Source of the DNA: Ladona fulva
Lineage: Eukaryota; Arthropoda; Insecta; Odonata; Libellulidae
DNA: 64,000 nt
Assembly: GCA_000376725.2 (NCBI GenBank)
Contig: KZ308224.1
Coordinates: forward strand, 433,475-497,474
Direction of reading: 5' to 3'
Positions 1 through 12,010 of this stretch are shown piece after piece (position 1 is the first letter of the stretch; every line of letters begins with the position of its first letter). Made by a program: the position numbers and the translations under genes. Below the pieces are notes generated by a model. It saw only the letters and a list, made by a program, of their open reading frames with translations. It ran no database searches and was not told the origin of the DNA.

Positions 1-457
1 AACAAAGTGACTTTGTCCGTAACATTGCCGTTAATCACGCTGCTAGATAACATCTTATCTCATACTAATGCCAGAATTCCTAACACTGTGCTCTAGGGAT
101 TACGCAAGGCACCATTGCCCTCTTGTATTGTTGCAATTCGCAACAAAATGGATTAAACACTCTTGCACTGGCTACAAAAATACAGAAATCAATTGCTAGA
201 AAAAAATCAAATCCACATCGATTAATTAGAACACACGCGAACGGGTTAAAGTTACCGACAGGAAGCAGTGTTTGTATTTTCATCAAATGACCTTTTATGA
301 GTTTCATAAAAGAAATCCGGAATAGTACGTTTTAACATTTTACTGTTGAAAATAAGGACTCGGAATATGTTATAGTAATCATAATATAAGGAAATTTCGT
401 ACATGCAATCTATGTAGTAACTAATCTAAGTTTAAGGAAAGGAAGGTAACTTGGTAG
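1..457. other. AT-rich non-coding stretch
   Basis: No recognisable gene, RNA or repeat was seen. The open frames here have no recognisable domain and look like chance frames. Confidence 0.5.
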
Positions 458-502
458 AACCACTGAACTACCGTGCCGACGCGGCACGGTAGTTCAGTGG
501 TT
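458..502. repeat. Perfect 21-bp inverted repeat at the 5' end of a SINE
   Basis: The 21 nt at 458-478 are the exact reverse complement of 482-502, separated by only 3 nt (acg). The right arm is the 5' part of the tRNA-like head of the following SINE, including its A box, so the left arm is an inverted copy of that 5' end. This could be a snap-back product of reverse transcription or repair (inference). The arms are identical although the SINE head itself has drifted, which suggests a later event. Confidence 0.9.
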
Positions 503-600
503 AGAATACCTGCCCGGAAAGTGGGAGACCTGGGTTCGAGTCCCAGTCGTGTCGCTATTTTTCACACTTGTTACTCCTTTAATCTAAGTTATTTACAATC
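482..600 (+). repeat. tRNA-derived SINE (family 1)
   Basis: The stretch 482-552 resembles a tRNA gene. It has an A-box-like segment at 490-502, a near-consensus B box (GGTTCGAGTCCC) at 533-544, a T-stem pair CTGGG/CCCAG, and possible acceptor pairing of CGGCACG with CGTGTCG. The anticodon stem pairs with wobbles. The loop CCGGAAA would give GGA but lacks U33 and the spacing is irregular, so it is not a functional tRNA. Related sequence occurs on the minus strand near 23.5 kb and more weakly near 13.65 kb. The similarity continues a few bases past the tRNA part (CGCTATnTTTCAnA), which marks an interspersed SINE. The 3' limit is uncertain. Confidence 0.75.
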
Positions 601-1140
601 TAAACAATATAATATAATAATACGAGTCTCTGAATTAGATTTGTGTTATCTTGGTAAAAGTACTGAATAGGTGAATTTGGGTAACATATAAAATATAGTA
701 GACCGATCCTAGGGTATAATAAGATGAGGTTAGATCAAGGTTGTAGAAAACGACTTAATTTTCTGAGTGAGCTAAGAGAGAAGATTTCCATTTTATTTTC
801 ATTTTGCGTGACTAGCGAGATTAGAAAACTAAGTAATTTATATAAGATTTGTTTAGAAAGTGACAGAAAGCTGCATTGAACGCCAAAAAAGTCCGCATGT
901 GACCCAAAGGCCGCATGTTACCCAACCTCAGGGTTAGACCTTTGGAAGCACTCAGGAAATGATATCGTCACTAAATAAGGTGAAGTATTACTGATTTCAA
1001 TTTTACATTACTCAGAGAAGCATAATACCCCTAATTACTGAATTTAAATTTCCCTCGAATTAAAATTATGCAAACCTGAAATCACGATCGTAATCAAAAC
1101 TTCACTTTTTGAAGTATAACTTCTCGAATTTCGGCTTTCA
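601..1140. other. Non-coding stretch
   Basis: AT-rich sequence without a recognised feature. A small near-duplicate occurs around 893-923, where the motif ccgcatgtnaccCAA appears twice. Confidence 0.45.
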
Positions 1141-1286
1141 TGTATGCACTTAAAGCAATCCATTCTCTTCAGAATTTCAAAACTTTCCAAACCTGAGAAC
1201 TTCCTTGTAGGAATATTTTCAGTTGCGTGCGATAATAAATAGAATAATATTTTAGCGGCTACTAATTGCTTTATGTTCCGTTTTAA
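1141..1286. repeat. Diverged direct repeat, copy 1
   Basis: This stretch is similar along its whole length to 1575-1722, offset by about 434-436 bp. Shared landmarks, in the same order, are tgtatgcacttaa, ctcttcagaattt, ctttccaaacctgag, ttttcagttgc and ctttatgttccgtttt. The copies differ by scattered substitutions and small indels, which indicates an old local duplication or two copies of one repeat. No coding potential or known family was recognised. Confidence 0.8.
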
Positions 1287-1574
1287 GGTTTACTTGAAAT
1301 GCTCATACGTAAATGTAGCTCTTCGACCCTCATATAATGTGTTATACGGCCCATTAAGTAGACGCTTGAGCATTACTGAACTATATACTCAGTTCTTAAA
1401 GACTTTTCTATTCATAATTCTTCTTATCCTTCTTATCTGCTGAATTGCGATGAAAAGTACTCTTCGATTAGATAGCACACGTCACCAAAAACAAGTCAAA
1501 AGACAAGTAAAAGCTACAATTGAAGCCTAGACCTTCATTAGGTCTAGTAAAAGCTTTTCGACTATGGGCATCTG

Positions 1575-1722
1575 TGTATGCACTTAACGCAAAATCGATC
1601 CTCTTCAGAATTTGAAAGCTTTCCAAACCTGAGGACTTCATATTAGATTTTTTTTCAGTTGCCGACAATAATTAATAGAAAAATACTTTAGTAGCCTCAA
1701 ATTACTTTATGTTCCGTTTTAA
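1575..1722. repeat. Diverged direct repeat, copy 2
   Basis: Partner of 1141-1286. The segment tttttttcagttgcc resembles a 3' splice site, and copy 1 has the corresponding attttcagttgcg, but no open reading frame follows in either copy. Confidence 0.8.
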
Positions 1723-2535
1723 TTCTATTTTTGCAATATTTTAAGAAGCACTTCTATCGTGCCCGGGCATCCACCGTAATAATTGCACTGCTGATGATCA
1801 AATCGCTTTTTTGTAATGAATGATGGGAAATGTGAGTGATCTCCGATTGTTCATTGACCACAACCATTCAAAATAGATCAGTTTCCGTTCTCATTTTTAT
1901 TTTCAATTTCGATTCCAAATGGTCGCTCGATAAGGAATGGCAAGAATGCTTCGTCGACACTACTGGAACAAAAAAATAAGGAAAACGGGATCGATCTGAT
2001 GGCGCTGTTGAGAAGGACGCCACCTTTCGTCTTCGCTATTCCTTTTCTCTCCTCGTAGTTGAAGACGACCCGAAAAATATCGGTTCATCATTTTCCCCTT
2101 TTTTCTAATATTTTTTATCTCGAATAATCGCCTTGCTACTTATATTCTTAATTCGTCAAGATACAGGGCATATATGATTACTTAAAAGAATTGTGTGAAG
2201 TAGTTTTCCACTGATTGGTGTTTGTATATTCAACCATTTTTCCCTTTCTACGGATTTTTTCTTTCTACGGATCTTATCATTCAATACGAAATGGAAAACC
2301 AAACATAAGACCGATTTTTACAAATAATTTTCCCTTAATACCCAAAATAGCCGTTAATTACAGCAACTTTAAATGGAGAAACAGAGGAATTATCTACAAA
2401 AGGAGGAATTTAAATGGGAGTGATTTTGAATATTATCTCTACGGTTTCAGGTCAGGTTAGGGGAATAAAAAAATACGAAAGGTTTTTATTTGTGATGGTT
2501 TAGTAATTTAGTAATCAAGGAATTGACATTTCTGA
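1723..2535. other. Non-coding stretch
   Basis: AT-rich sequence; nothing recognisable was seen. Confidence 0.45.
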
Positions 2536-2578
2536 CTGAAAAGAAAACGTAAAAGTGAATTTTACGTTTTCTTTTCAG
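2536..2578. repeat. Perfect 19-bp hairpin
   Basis: The arm 2536-2554 is the exact reverse complement of 2560-2578, with a 5-nt loop (gtgaa). The arms are A/T-rich around an acgt core. It is the first of three strong hairpins within 640 bp. It lacks the poly-U run of a simple terminator and is shorter than a typical microRNA precursor, so its function is unknown. Confidence 0.85.
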
Positions 2579-2701
2579 AAAACTCAGCGGTTATCTTTGT
2601 GCTAGTTGTTATATAAGTTACTCGAACAAGAAAACATGTTCATTAGAAATCCTTAGGGAATAGGAAATGACGGATTGCTTGGATTAAAATATCAGGAGTA
2701 C

Positions 2702-2873
2702 TGATGTAAGAAGAAATAAAAACAGACTTGTACACGGTACCACAGGATTTAATAGTCGACGACCTAGGTTGCAGCGCATCACCTGAAGTTGGCGCGATGC
2801 GCTGAAACCTAGGTCGTCAACTATTAAATCCTGTGGTACCGTGTACAAGTCTGTTTTTATTTCTTCTTTCATC
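2702..2873. mobile_element. Foldback (hairpin) element with ~80-nt arms
   Basis: The stretch forms a near-perfect hairpin: about 2702-2780 pairs with 2796-2873 around a 15-nt loop at 2781-2795. Mismatches occur near 2757, near 2771 and at the outer ends. The arms share cacaggatttaatag and cgacctaggtt and their complements. No transposase or coding sequence is present. It could be a foldback MITE or two inverted copies of a short repeat joined head to head. No convincing target-site duplication was found, so the class is open. A transcript would fold into a long double-stranded hairpin. Confidence 0.7.
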
Positions 2874-3141
2874 ATGAAAAGCTACCACAAAGTCGAGGCC
2901 GAAACAGTGGATTTTATTATCAGGAATACCTTGAAAGGGCATACAACAAATTAATAATTGATTTGGAAAGTGAACTATCTGTAGATCAAGCAGTTGATTA
3001 TTTCAAAATTGATATTTGTTGACACTTTTGACAATCATCGATTCTCCCTTCGTCCCCATTTCTTTTTATCAGTGGAAGAGGTTTCTGACTCAAACCCATT
3101 CTAGGAGATCTACTACATCCAAATTAGAAAATCGGTTAGAT

Positions 3142-3172
3142 GTATATTTCCATGTGCTACATGGAAATATAC
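3142..3172. repeat. Perfect 14-bp hairpin
   Basis: The arm gtatatttccatgt (3142-3155) and its exact complement at 3159-3172 flank a 3-nt loop (gct). No other context suggests a role. Confidence 0.85.
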
Positions 3173-5135
3173 CTCAAATCGTTGCTTACTATGAACCTAT
3201 AGCTACTATATTAATATGTTTATTATAAATTTAAACTTGACAACATTTCATTCTATTCAGTAAATCAGTAGTCAATAATCAATATTGATTCTAGTTATTG
3301 CGAGATATTTCATAGTACTGATACTTAAAAACTTTTTTCTTATCGAGACTTCAAATATTTGGAATTTCAGCCTACTCACAGCTATATTTAGGATCGTTGG
3401 CGATCCTCGATTCTTATGTATGTTTGGTTTCTTTCATTTAGTACATTTATAACAAAGACCACAGAAAGAAAACATTACCTAAATATTAGAGTAACGGCAA
3501 TTTCATCAAATCTAATCCGCAAGAAATAACTAGGCTCTCCAATTTTCTTTTCCTTATTTCTAATTCCATGACAGATCTTATTCCACGTTCCTTTTCATCA
3601 TTGCACATTTCCTCTTCATTCACTCCCTTTTATTCATCCACTCTTCTCTCCCTTTTCTTTTGTCATGGAGTCCCCTCAGCATAATATGCACTCCTTCATT
3701 TCCGTCTCTTTTCGTTCCTCAAATATTTCCTTTCACGGAACCCCATTTAGGGCTGCAATCCGATCAATTCCTTTCATTTTATTCTCTGAATGATAGAGGA
3801 AAGCGATAGTTAGATCACAGGTCCAAACTGATTTTGTCCCACAACTGGCTGGGTACTAGAAGAATAGGGTTCTGCGAGATTGAATGTGCCGATGTAGAGG
3901 CGATGAGCGGCGGGGAAGTGTGATGAACTGAGTAAGCGAAAGAAGGGCATGAACGCTCAGAAAAAGGGGTGACACCAATGATCAATATCAATGATCTAAG
4001 CAAAAACAAAACAAATTAACAATGAATTTTTCCGGACGAGTTTACTGACGGTGAGCTGGAGATGAACGCTAGTACTAGGCAAATACAAAAATATGTCGTT
4101 GTAAAAATACATTTAGACGAAATCGGAATTTTCATGCGTGACTTTGTGCATACACATAAAACGTGGTAAAAGTGATAAAAGTCAGAATTTTTCTAAAGGT
4201 CACTTAATGTGGTTAATGATCCAAAATTTGCTTGCATATATAGTTACAAAATATCAAATTTAACAATTATTTCATTTAATTTAAAATAATTTTTTCTCCA
4301 CCTATCCACTAACCTATGTTTCTTTGGAAACTTTGTACTACGTATCTGAATATGGTACCACGCGATCGAAACCAGTCTCAAACGAAACCGGAGGAAAAAT
4401 AAGATATTTTTTTATTTCTGTGTATATCTACACTATAACAGAAGAAGAGAACTCGTCGATATGAAAAACGTGTAATTTTTATGAGCTGACGTTTATAACC
4501 GGGTTTAGTAGAATCTTGGCAGTTATTAGCGTAAGAATGATTGCTGCATCCTACGGAACCAACTCAAAAAGCTTTTAAACTTACAAGAGTAATCCTGTTA
4601 AACTTTCCGACATTATTAAGACAATTTTCAGCATTTTTTTCTGTTGCTGATGCTACTTGTGTGGGTAGGGGATGTAGAAAAGGAAAGTTGGTATTCATGT
4701 GAGGAGCATGTATGGGGTATAAGGATCATCTCAAGGTGAGAGGGAAGATAGAATTTGAGTCAATTAGAGGGTAATTTGAATCGTTCCTAGGGACCTAGAA
4801 CCCTTAAGGGTATACTCGGGGAGGGATGTTGGAAAACAGAGAGGATGGGAACGGGGAAGAAATGAGGAAGGGAACGCTTACTCTGACATGGGAAGGCAAA
4901 GGTTACATCGAGGCACAGCTGGAGTAGAGCAGTGAAGAGCTAAGGTAGCGGTGAGGTAAGATGGAAATGCATGGTAGGGATCTTCCTCGTGTTTAGATCA
5001 TCAGCGTTGCTAGTGAAATGTGTTTGGTTTGAGGTTTAGCTGCTTTCGTCATTTATCGGAAATTTGCTACGACGACGCAGAGTCGTAATTATTGAAACTT
5101 TAGAATTAGTAAGATACACATTCCAGCATTAAAAA
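3173..5135. other. Non-coding stretch, partly pyrimidine-rich
   Basis: No gene was recognised. About 3540-3740 is strongly pyrimidine-rich on the plus strand (many ttcctttt-type runs) and about 4670-4990 is purine-rich. Neither shows a repeat unit or conserved reading frame. Confidence 0.45.
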
Positions 5136-5225
5136 CACAAAGAAAAGAAACTTCATAAATTTCCCCACTAAAGGATAGGAAAGAATACTTTAGAGTGGAA
5201 ATTTACGAAGTTTCTTGTCTTTGTG
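5136..5225. repeat. Imperfect inverted repeat
   Basis: The left arm at about 5136-5172 (cacaaagaaaagaaacttc...) matches the reverse complement of about 5188-5225 (...gaagtttcttgtctttgtg) with a few mismatches, around a loop of about 15 nt. The arms are near 37 nt. It may be a small foldback element or chance-fixed inverted duplication. Confidence 0.65.
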
Positions 5226-8200
5226 CTTAGAATGTCTTTCCACGAAGTACGGCCGAATATGAGTTTATGTCCGCATTCACTTTCACTAGAATTATTCCTT
5301 GAATTCATTGCGATTAATAAAGCTTGAGATGCGACAGTAGGAGATTTTGCGTAAATATTTATCGTGCTCTCTCGGAAAGTAATTCGACAATAACGAATAT
5401 CCCTAGAAACATATTCCAAACGAGAGTTCCTACATTTCCTCTCTGATCCTCCGCTAAAACATTCCTAATGTTTAATTTTATTCTAATTTTCTAGTCTACT
5501 CTATTTAGTCTGAATTAATTTCCCCCCATTTTATACGGATGCAGCAGATGATCGTTGATTAAGCAAAGTAACCTATTTTTGCCCCTTAATGTAAATTTTA
5601 ATTTAAAGGGAATAAACTATTTTTCATTATAAGTTTAAAAAAAATTCTCACAACATATGCAAATAATTATTTACGATTCGATAGTCTTTTCAACAACATA
5701 ACTTCTATTTTCTCTCCAAAAAGCATGTCTTCTTTAGAGCTTGCGTGAATAGGTGTGGTAAGTTAAAAATCTTACGCCTTATTTTGTGCTAATTTACGAC
5801 CGACATAATAGTATCGTAATATGATCAATCGATCGAATGATTAGTCAGCTGAATAATTTCGTATCATAACGCGAATTTTTAGTTATGAAATCGCATTTTC
5901 CTCCACAATGTGATGTTAATATGGAGAGAGTATCTTTTTAAGAATAATGAAAATCGGTTCTTATCAACGGAACATGATACTTACCTTTAGATTATTGTGG
6001 CTCCCTAGACGCCCATCACCTGAAGGAGTTAGAAGTTATTCCAGTGCTGCTTCCCTTAATCCCCGTGACGTTTCTTCGAGCCCTTACATTACGCTGCTTT
6101 TCCAATAAAAAGGCGGCGAAAAGAATAATCACTCTCGCTGACTTCCAGTAAACATGCTCACAGATAAATTCTGTCTACGTGAACACTTTATCCACTTTTA
6201 ATTGAAATCTCAGTAACTTTGGTTCAATCAAGTAGATTGTCCGATAGACTCAGACATTTCCTTAAATGTAATCGATATTCCTTTGAAATCACTGGAGCAA
6301 AGCAAACGATGCACATAATACCGTTAATATGCTGTCAAGCACACGAACCTTCCGCTGTAATAATAGTTTTAGTTACTGTTTCCGTTTTTATGATAATTAG
6401 ATCTGTAAGTTTGCTAAATGCCACGCTGAATCTGTCAAGAACACGGAACAATATCACACTGCGTATTATGTCATCTGCATGACGTCTGCAACCGATAGGG
6501 TCAGCTCACGTGCCGGTAGTCACTCGAGGCCGCTTGGCATTGGTATTTTTCAGCTTGTATGGTTTTAAAGAAGGAATCTCGTGGTAGCGATAACTTTGAG
6601 TTTAACTCACATTTTCACCTACGAATGCAAGTTTAAATTTGTCATCGCAGATAGTTTCGATGAAACTGGCTAGAATTGCGCATCTGTTATTTTACTACAG
6701 TCAAATTTAACTCTAAAGCTTTCGTCGCTTAATGGTTCAATTAATAAGACTTCAGCGGATTCGCAGCGTTATACCAAAACATTATCTAGTGATCAAATTT
6801 GTACGCTCAAGTTACTTTATTCATAGCGTTCAAATTTGTATGCTAAAATTACTTTTTTCCGATCGAAAAATAATAGTACGGTAATACTAAGAAACCAAAT
6901 CGACAGTCTCCTTACTCTCGATAATCGCCTTATTTATTTGTGTCCACAGAACGTAAGGAAAAGCGGCCCTTGAATTATTGTTGCCTTTCCGAGGGAAAAC
7001 AAAAGAGTCCTACAAAGAAATATTGCCAAGACCGATGGCTACTTTTGGTCGTTTTTTTCGAGGGCCATTATAAAAACTGTATCAGAGTTTGACAGGGATA
7101 TCTGTATTTATACACCCCCTGCCACATGTCATTGGTGGCTTGCGAGAGCGGCATGTAAATATAATGTAGAAGTAGAGTTGTATATAATCTTAATTTTTTT
7201 TTCTGTGGTGAAAAACATAGAAATTGAGAAACTTTGATTCACTACCTTCTCGACAAAAGAACCCTGATGGGGCGGTTTTCTTATATATTCGGAATGAGTG
7301 TTCAAAAGGTACTCTTTTGCGGCACTAATTGTTAAATTAGGCAACTGCGGTTATTAAGGTTAATCACGAAAATGAGTGGATAGCCAAAAAGAAATTTGTC
7401 GTTCTAATGCCGAATTAGCTGAGGGATTCCATTTGACTCCGACTTCTTCGTCTTGCAAGCTTCCTTTTACCCCGAGGATATCAATTCTCAGCCGCCAACA
7501 GCAATTTGCTAGGAAACATTCTCAACCAACCCCAACGGCCTCAGAGTGGCACCATGAAAACAAAATCTGCATTTTTAAACCATGCACGTTATTTTCTTCG
7601 AAGTACTGCCATTATGACATAATGAAAAATAAAATTATGCATTCGAAATTATATTTCTATCCCTATCATTATTGGTGAAACTTGTAATTTATTATTTGTT
7701 CATAATTTTTATTCGTAAATAAGGTTGTGAACTGTTTCTGAGCGCTAATTATTTGCAGTTGATATATTATTGAACGTGTAGAAATCGAAGTAGATAAAAG
7801 GTAACAACATTCTATTTAAATATTTCTATTGAGGCTAATCGTTGAAAAATACACTGCAAGAACTGATGAATACCATAGTTCTAAAATAAGTTACGGATAA
7901 AGAATAAACGCTGTGGTATGTTAAAGTAGGGAGATAAAACAGATTATATTAAATTTGACTTTAAAACAATGCAATAATCCCGAAATAATAGCTAAAACCA
8001 AATTTTCAGATTAAATTAGTGTAAACGTAGCTTATTTAGATTATGAAATGACGGGATAAATGTTAAAATGTTAAAAAAAATTGAAATGATGATTTATTGC
8101 TGTTTCTTAGCCTCAAAATATGTCAATCCTTCTTATTTTGGACAAATTGTTTGGAACTAAAAATAAATATGCATTGGAAGAACGCATACATTTTTAAAAT

Positions 8201-10393
8201 GAACGTATATATTTTTAAATTTAAATTTTGAATATAGATCTACATTTGGAAGCTGTTTCTAGCGTATCTCTTACCGGTAACGTTCCAACTTCACTATAAA
8301 TCATTCGTTTCAGAAGTCAGTTTTAAGGCTTAATGTTCGCAGACGTGGTTAGTTGAAATACTACAACTATTATATTGGAATGAAAAACCACATCTGAAAA
8401 AATACATACGAAGGGGAAGTAACTATTATCTTTTAATTTAAGTTGTCAAAACAAACCATTATAAATAGTTCATACGGAAAGTTCAACTCATATAAAGGCT
8501 TAAGGATAAGAAGATATACTTCATCTTTGGTGAATAATTTTAGCTATATACAATTCCATCATATTTCGGCATTAGTATGCCATGCAGATCTGAACATGTA
8601 TCGACCGATAAGGTAACTGATGCAGGGTTGCATTAGGTGCCACTTCTGTTAAATTTCACAATGTATAGAGCTCAAAAGGTCTTTGAACCAATTTATTTAA
8701 AATTAAATCCAATTTTAATTGGGCTAATTATTCCGTTAATTAATTTGGAATTAAATATTTTTGAAACATTGGGTTGTCTCGTGAATTATCCGGGATTTTT
8801 AAGCCTGGAGTAGCTAATTAATTACAAAAATTACTACTTTTTTTCATTTATTCGCGGAATATTTTACTTGGATAACTTGGATGAGTTATAAAACAAACTT
8901 GATGGCCTGTTTTCCTGCTGTATCGAGACATTCTAGTAATAAAAAAATAGGACTCTCCGAAGATTTTTCTCCCACTATAATTGCATGAAAATTTTTCAGA
9001 ATCATTGGATGTATAAACATAAAACTGAGCTTTATAAGGTATGTTATCGCTTACAAGTGGTCTTCATTTCATTGTCCAGAATTTAAATTTATGATTAAAA
9101 CATTCCGAGAGGGCGAGAGTGAGAATGTTAATTGGAACTTAAGAAAAACTCGTAAACGCTTCTTCTGATTCGATATATGCATTAAATAATATTAAAATCA
9201 CATAGTATTTTTGAAGGATTGCATTTCAGTTGTGTAATATTAGATTGTATTATATGCGATTACGTTACTTGCAATTCTAAGTACGATAATGCAATCGTAT
9301 TGTACAACATTTTGGATGCATTTGTATTGTGTGATTTTTTAAAGAATTGGCATCTACCTAGGTATACTATAGATTATTTTTATGGGAAAATGATTAATGT
9401 GATATTACAGAGATATCCATATTGTAAGTTGAATGCTTTTGCAGGTAAATAGGTAAATTAAGAACTAATTACAATCAAATCATAAATATTCTGTCATGTG
9501 GTAATAATTAATTACATATTAGAGCAATAATAATACACTATAACATTTTGGAGCAATTTTTATAATGTATGACAGGATTAGAATATTAATAATAGGTTTA
9601 TGATGTTACTTTGTAAATGTATCCTTCTATACAAGTGGTAAACTTCTGCCGTTCCTGAACCATATTAGATACGATCATTAGTAGATAGAACGATTTCTCA
9701 TTTGTGCTTTAATATTTTGAGGCCTTCTGATGGAGAATACAATTTTCTACTTTTTATCCTTTCTTCGATGCTTTCTGCACAACGTAATGGAAGACCTATT
9801 TATGCGGACTCCCACGGAGCTCTCTTTGGTTCTCCATTACCACAGCAGCGCCTTCTGTTGCGGCTTTGCGTGGAGTGCGCACATTAACCTCAATAACAGA
9901 AAACCACATTCCAATTTCATCGGAAATTTTATCGAATGTTCACAAAATCCGACCTCATTAATATAATATCAGCATTCGCGGTGATAAATCATGCGGAAAC
10001 GTATGCCTTTCCCGTTGATAATCATCTGAAAACATCAAGAAATTCTTATGGCAAATATTTCCTCTGCTTTTTAAGATTGCTAGAATTGATCACAATAGTT
10101 TTTTGGTGAAATACCGCGGCGAGCAGGGAAATACGGCCGTCCCTAAACATGAAAAGCAGTTTTCGTTCTTTGAGAAGAAGTTAATTGGGCAAATGTTCTT
10201 CATAATTGAGTTTGCAGAGTAAGAAAAGTTCCTCTTGGAATGTTGATAATGAGATTTTACGCTTCGGAGCTATTGCATCATATTTAGAGTTTCAAGTAAT
10301 ATTACAAGCTGTATAAACAATTACTTCCTGTAAATATGCAATCAAAATGCCTACTCAAACATGGAGAACTTAAACAGATAAGAGTGTCAACAT
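5226..10393. other. Non-coding stretch
   Basis: About 5 kb without a recognisable gene. Two short direct repeats of tcaaatttgtnngct followed by a ttact stretch occur at about 6795-6860. The longest open frame (7376-7678, 100 codons) has no recognisable domain. The rest is AT-rich sequence. Confidence 0.45.
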
Positions 10394-10460
10394 ATTATTA
10401 TTATTATTCATTCAAAAGGCTGCAGCATGGAGCTTAATCCATGGTGGCAACCGTATACAT
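10394..10460 (-). repeat. Possible non-LTR retrotransposon 3' tail, (AAT)n
   Basis: Read on the minus strand, the stretch ends with GCTGCAGCCTTTTGAATGA followed by several AAT units. A trinucleotide tail is typical of I-like and related LINE 3' ends. A short hairpin (catgga/tccatg) lies just before it. No coding sequence was found upstream on that strand, so this is at most a 5'-truncated remnant. Confidence 0.35.
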
Positions 10461-11918
10461 AGTTAAATATCATTCCTAAATCATAATGAACAATAGTAAC
10501 CCCAAAATAACACAATATGTACAAGTACAATTATGAAATCATAGTCTGAGTCAACTCATGTGATATGAAGCTCTCATTTAGACCGATATGAAGGTAAATA
10601 ATTTATAATTAAAATTTCGCCAAAATTACCAACATTTAAGAACCAATCATGCATGAGTAACGAGAGCTTGCGATCGCTGGTAGGATATACAAAGTCTCTT
10701 TACTTTCACAATGTACTTAAAGCACTAAATTTCCTCAGAATTGAATTACGACGAGTACTTCCTGCTAATACCGCGCATATTAAAGCTCTATTTAGGGCAA
10801 TGTCTGCGCCTCGAGTCAATCAAGTTTACGGATGGAATGTGGGCCCAGCTCAAATGCTACAGCTGCTAACATCTGGAAGAGAAAGGGCTTTGGAAACATC
10901 TCCTTAATCCGGCAGTAACTACAAGAAATGGTGCGGAGGAAATCTAATATTGGGAAAGGTGGAGGAAGTCCCATTCTTATTAACGTTCGGGGAGAAAGAA
11001 GGTGGATAAATATTTACAGTTTGAGAAAATATTTACATCTCATTATCCTCCAGTCACGCTGTTTTCTCTTGGAACACGGCGACTACAACTCGGGGCGACA
11101 TGGAACTCTTGCTTGCGTTCTGAGTGCTTTAATTTCGTTTCTTTGCTTTCTTCTAAGTTTTTAAGATGTCTTACAACGGTTGTTGATAGAGAAACATGAA
11201 AGAATACTTCCTTGAAACACGCTCTACATCATCAACTCCAGATTTGTTTATCATTAGTTATAAAAGATGAATGGATGCATTTTTAATTATATGTGCTGAC
11301 CTGGATACTGAAACTAATCTCGGAACTTTCAAACTTCTTGAAGATGGATAAGTTTTTCCCTGTTTTGAAGGTAGATGAAATTGGTGAAGAGTTTGAGAAT
11401 AAATTAAAATAAGAATAAAGGATTTTGAAAGTTTTTGTAAATAAAGTACTCATATCTTTATTTATAGTACGGATATCGATTGCGAATGAAAAACATGACT
11501 AGATTGAATGTCTGTAATTGTGTAAAAGTCAAGGCTTTTCTCAAACTGTTTATAATGGAAACTCTTTACTGGCTCCTAGCTCACATCGAGTTATGATCAG
11601 AAAGAATAGAAGAGTATTAGGTAAAAGTATAACTCATATGAAACCGGAAGTCTTTGCGTGATAACGGTTTCATCGCCCGTCTCTTTCTTAAATAATTGTT
11701 ATCATGAAGCAAATTCATCATCACGAAACTTAAGCAATTAATGTTCAAAATTCATTCCGAATGCAAATATTTTAAAAACCTATTTAAATTTTTGTATTTA
11801 GAAAATCAATTAAGATATCTTTGGATAAAATTATGATTTATTGTAAGATGGACTCTTTAGGGTACATTGAATGCTAATGGTAAACACAAAAAATAAAGTC
11901 GATATATTTCTTTCTCTA
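10461..11918. other. Non-coding stretch
   Basis: No recognised gene. Positions 10657-10674 carry an 18-nt string identical to 58311-58328 (see findings). The open frames around 10653-11199 have no recognisable domain. Confidence 0.4.
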
Positions 11919-11919
11919 G

Positions 11920-12010
11920 AAGTATACTAAACAGGTTTATTTAGTTCGAACTACTAGTTACGACGATTGATCGCCATCATCAGGTACAACACGAAGCAAT
12001 GAAATTCTTC
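11920..12010 (-). mobile_element. Penelope-like element 3' tail remnant
   Basis: On the minus strand the stretch reads ACCTGATGATGGCGATCAATCGTCGTAAC followed by AACTAAATAAACC, in pieces. A CTGATGATGGC block followed by a short stem and GAAAC is a common tail of Penelope-like retroelements in arthropods, where it forms part of a hammerhead ribozyme (established knowledge). Here CTGATGA lies at 977-983 past 11000, a 5-bp stem II (GGCGA/TCGTC) with loop TCAA follows, and the second core box is GTAAC instead of GAAAC. A matching stem I is not evident. No coding part of the element adjoins it. It is read as a decayed fragment. Confidence 0.5.

Noticed and set aside
482..552. Functional tRNA-Ser(GGA) gene
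   Set aside because: U33 is absent, spacing between acceptor and D stem is irregular, and related drifted sequence exists elsewhere in the window; better explained as a SINE.
7376..7678. 100-codon plus-strand frame as a gene
   Set aside because: No domain, composition typical of surrounding DNA, no supporting splice or polyadenylation context.
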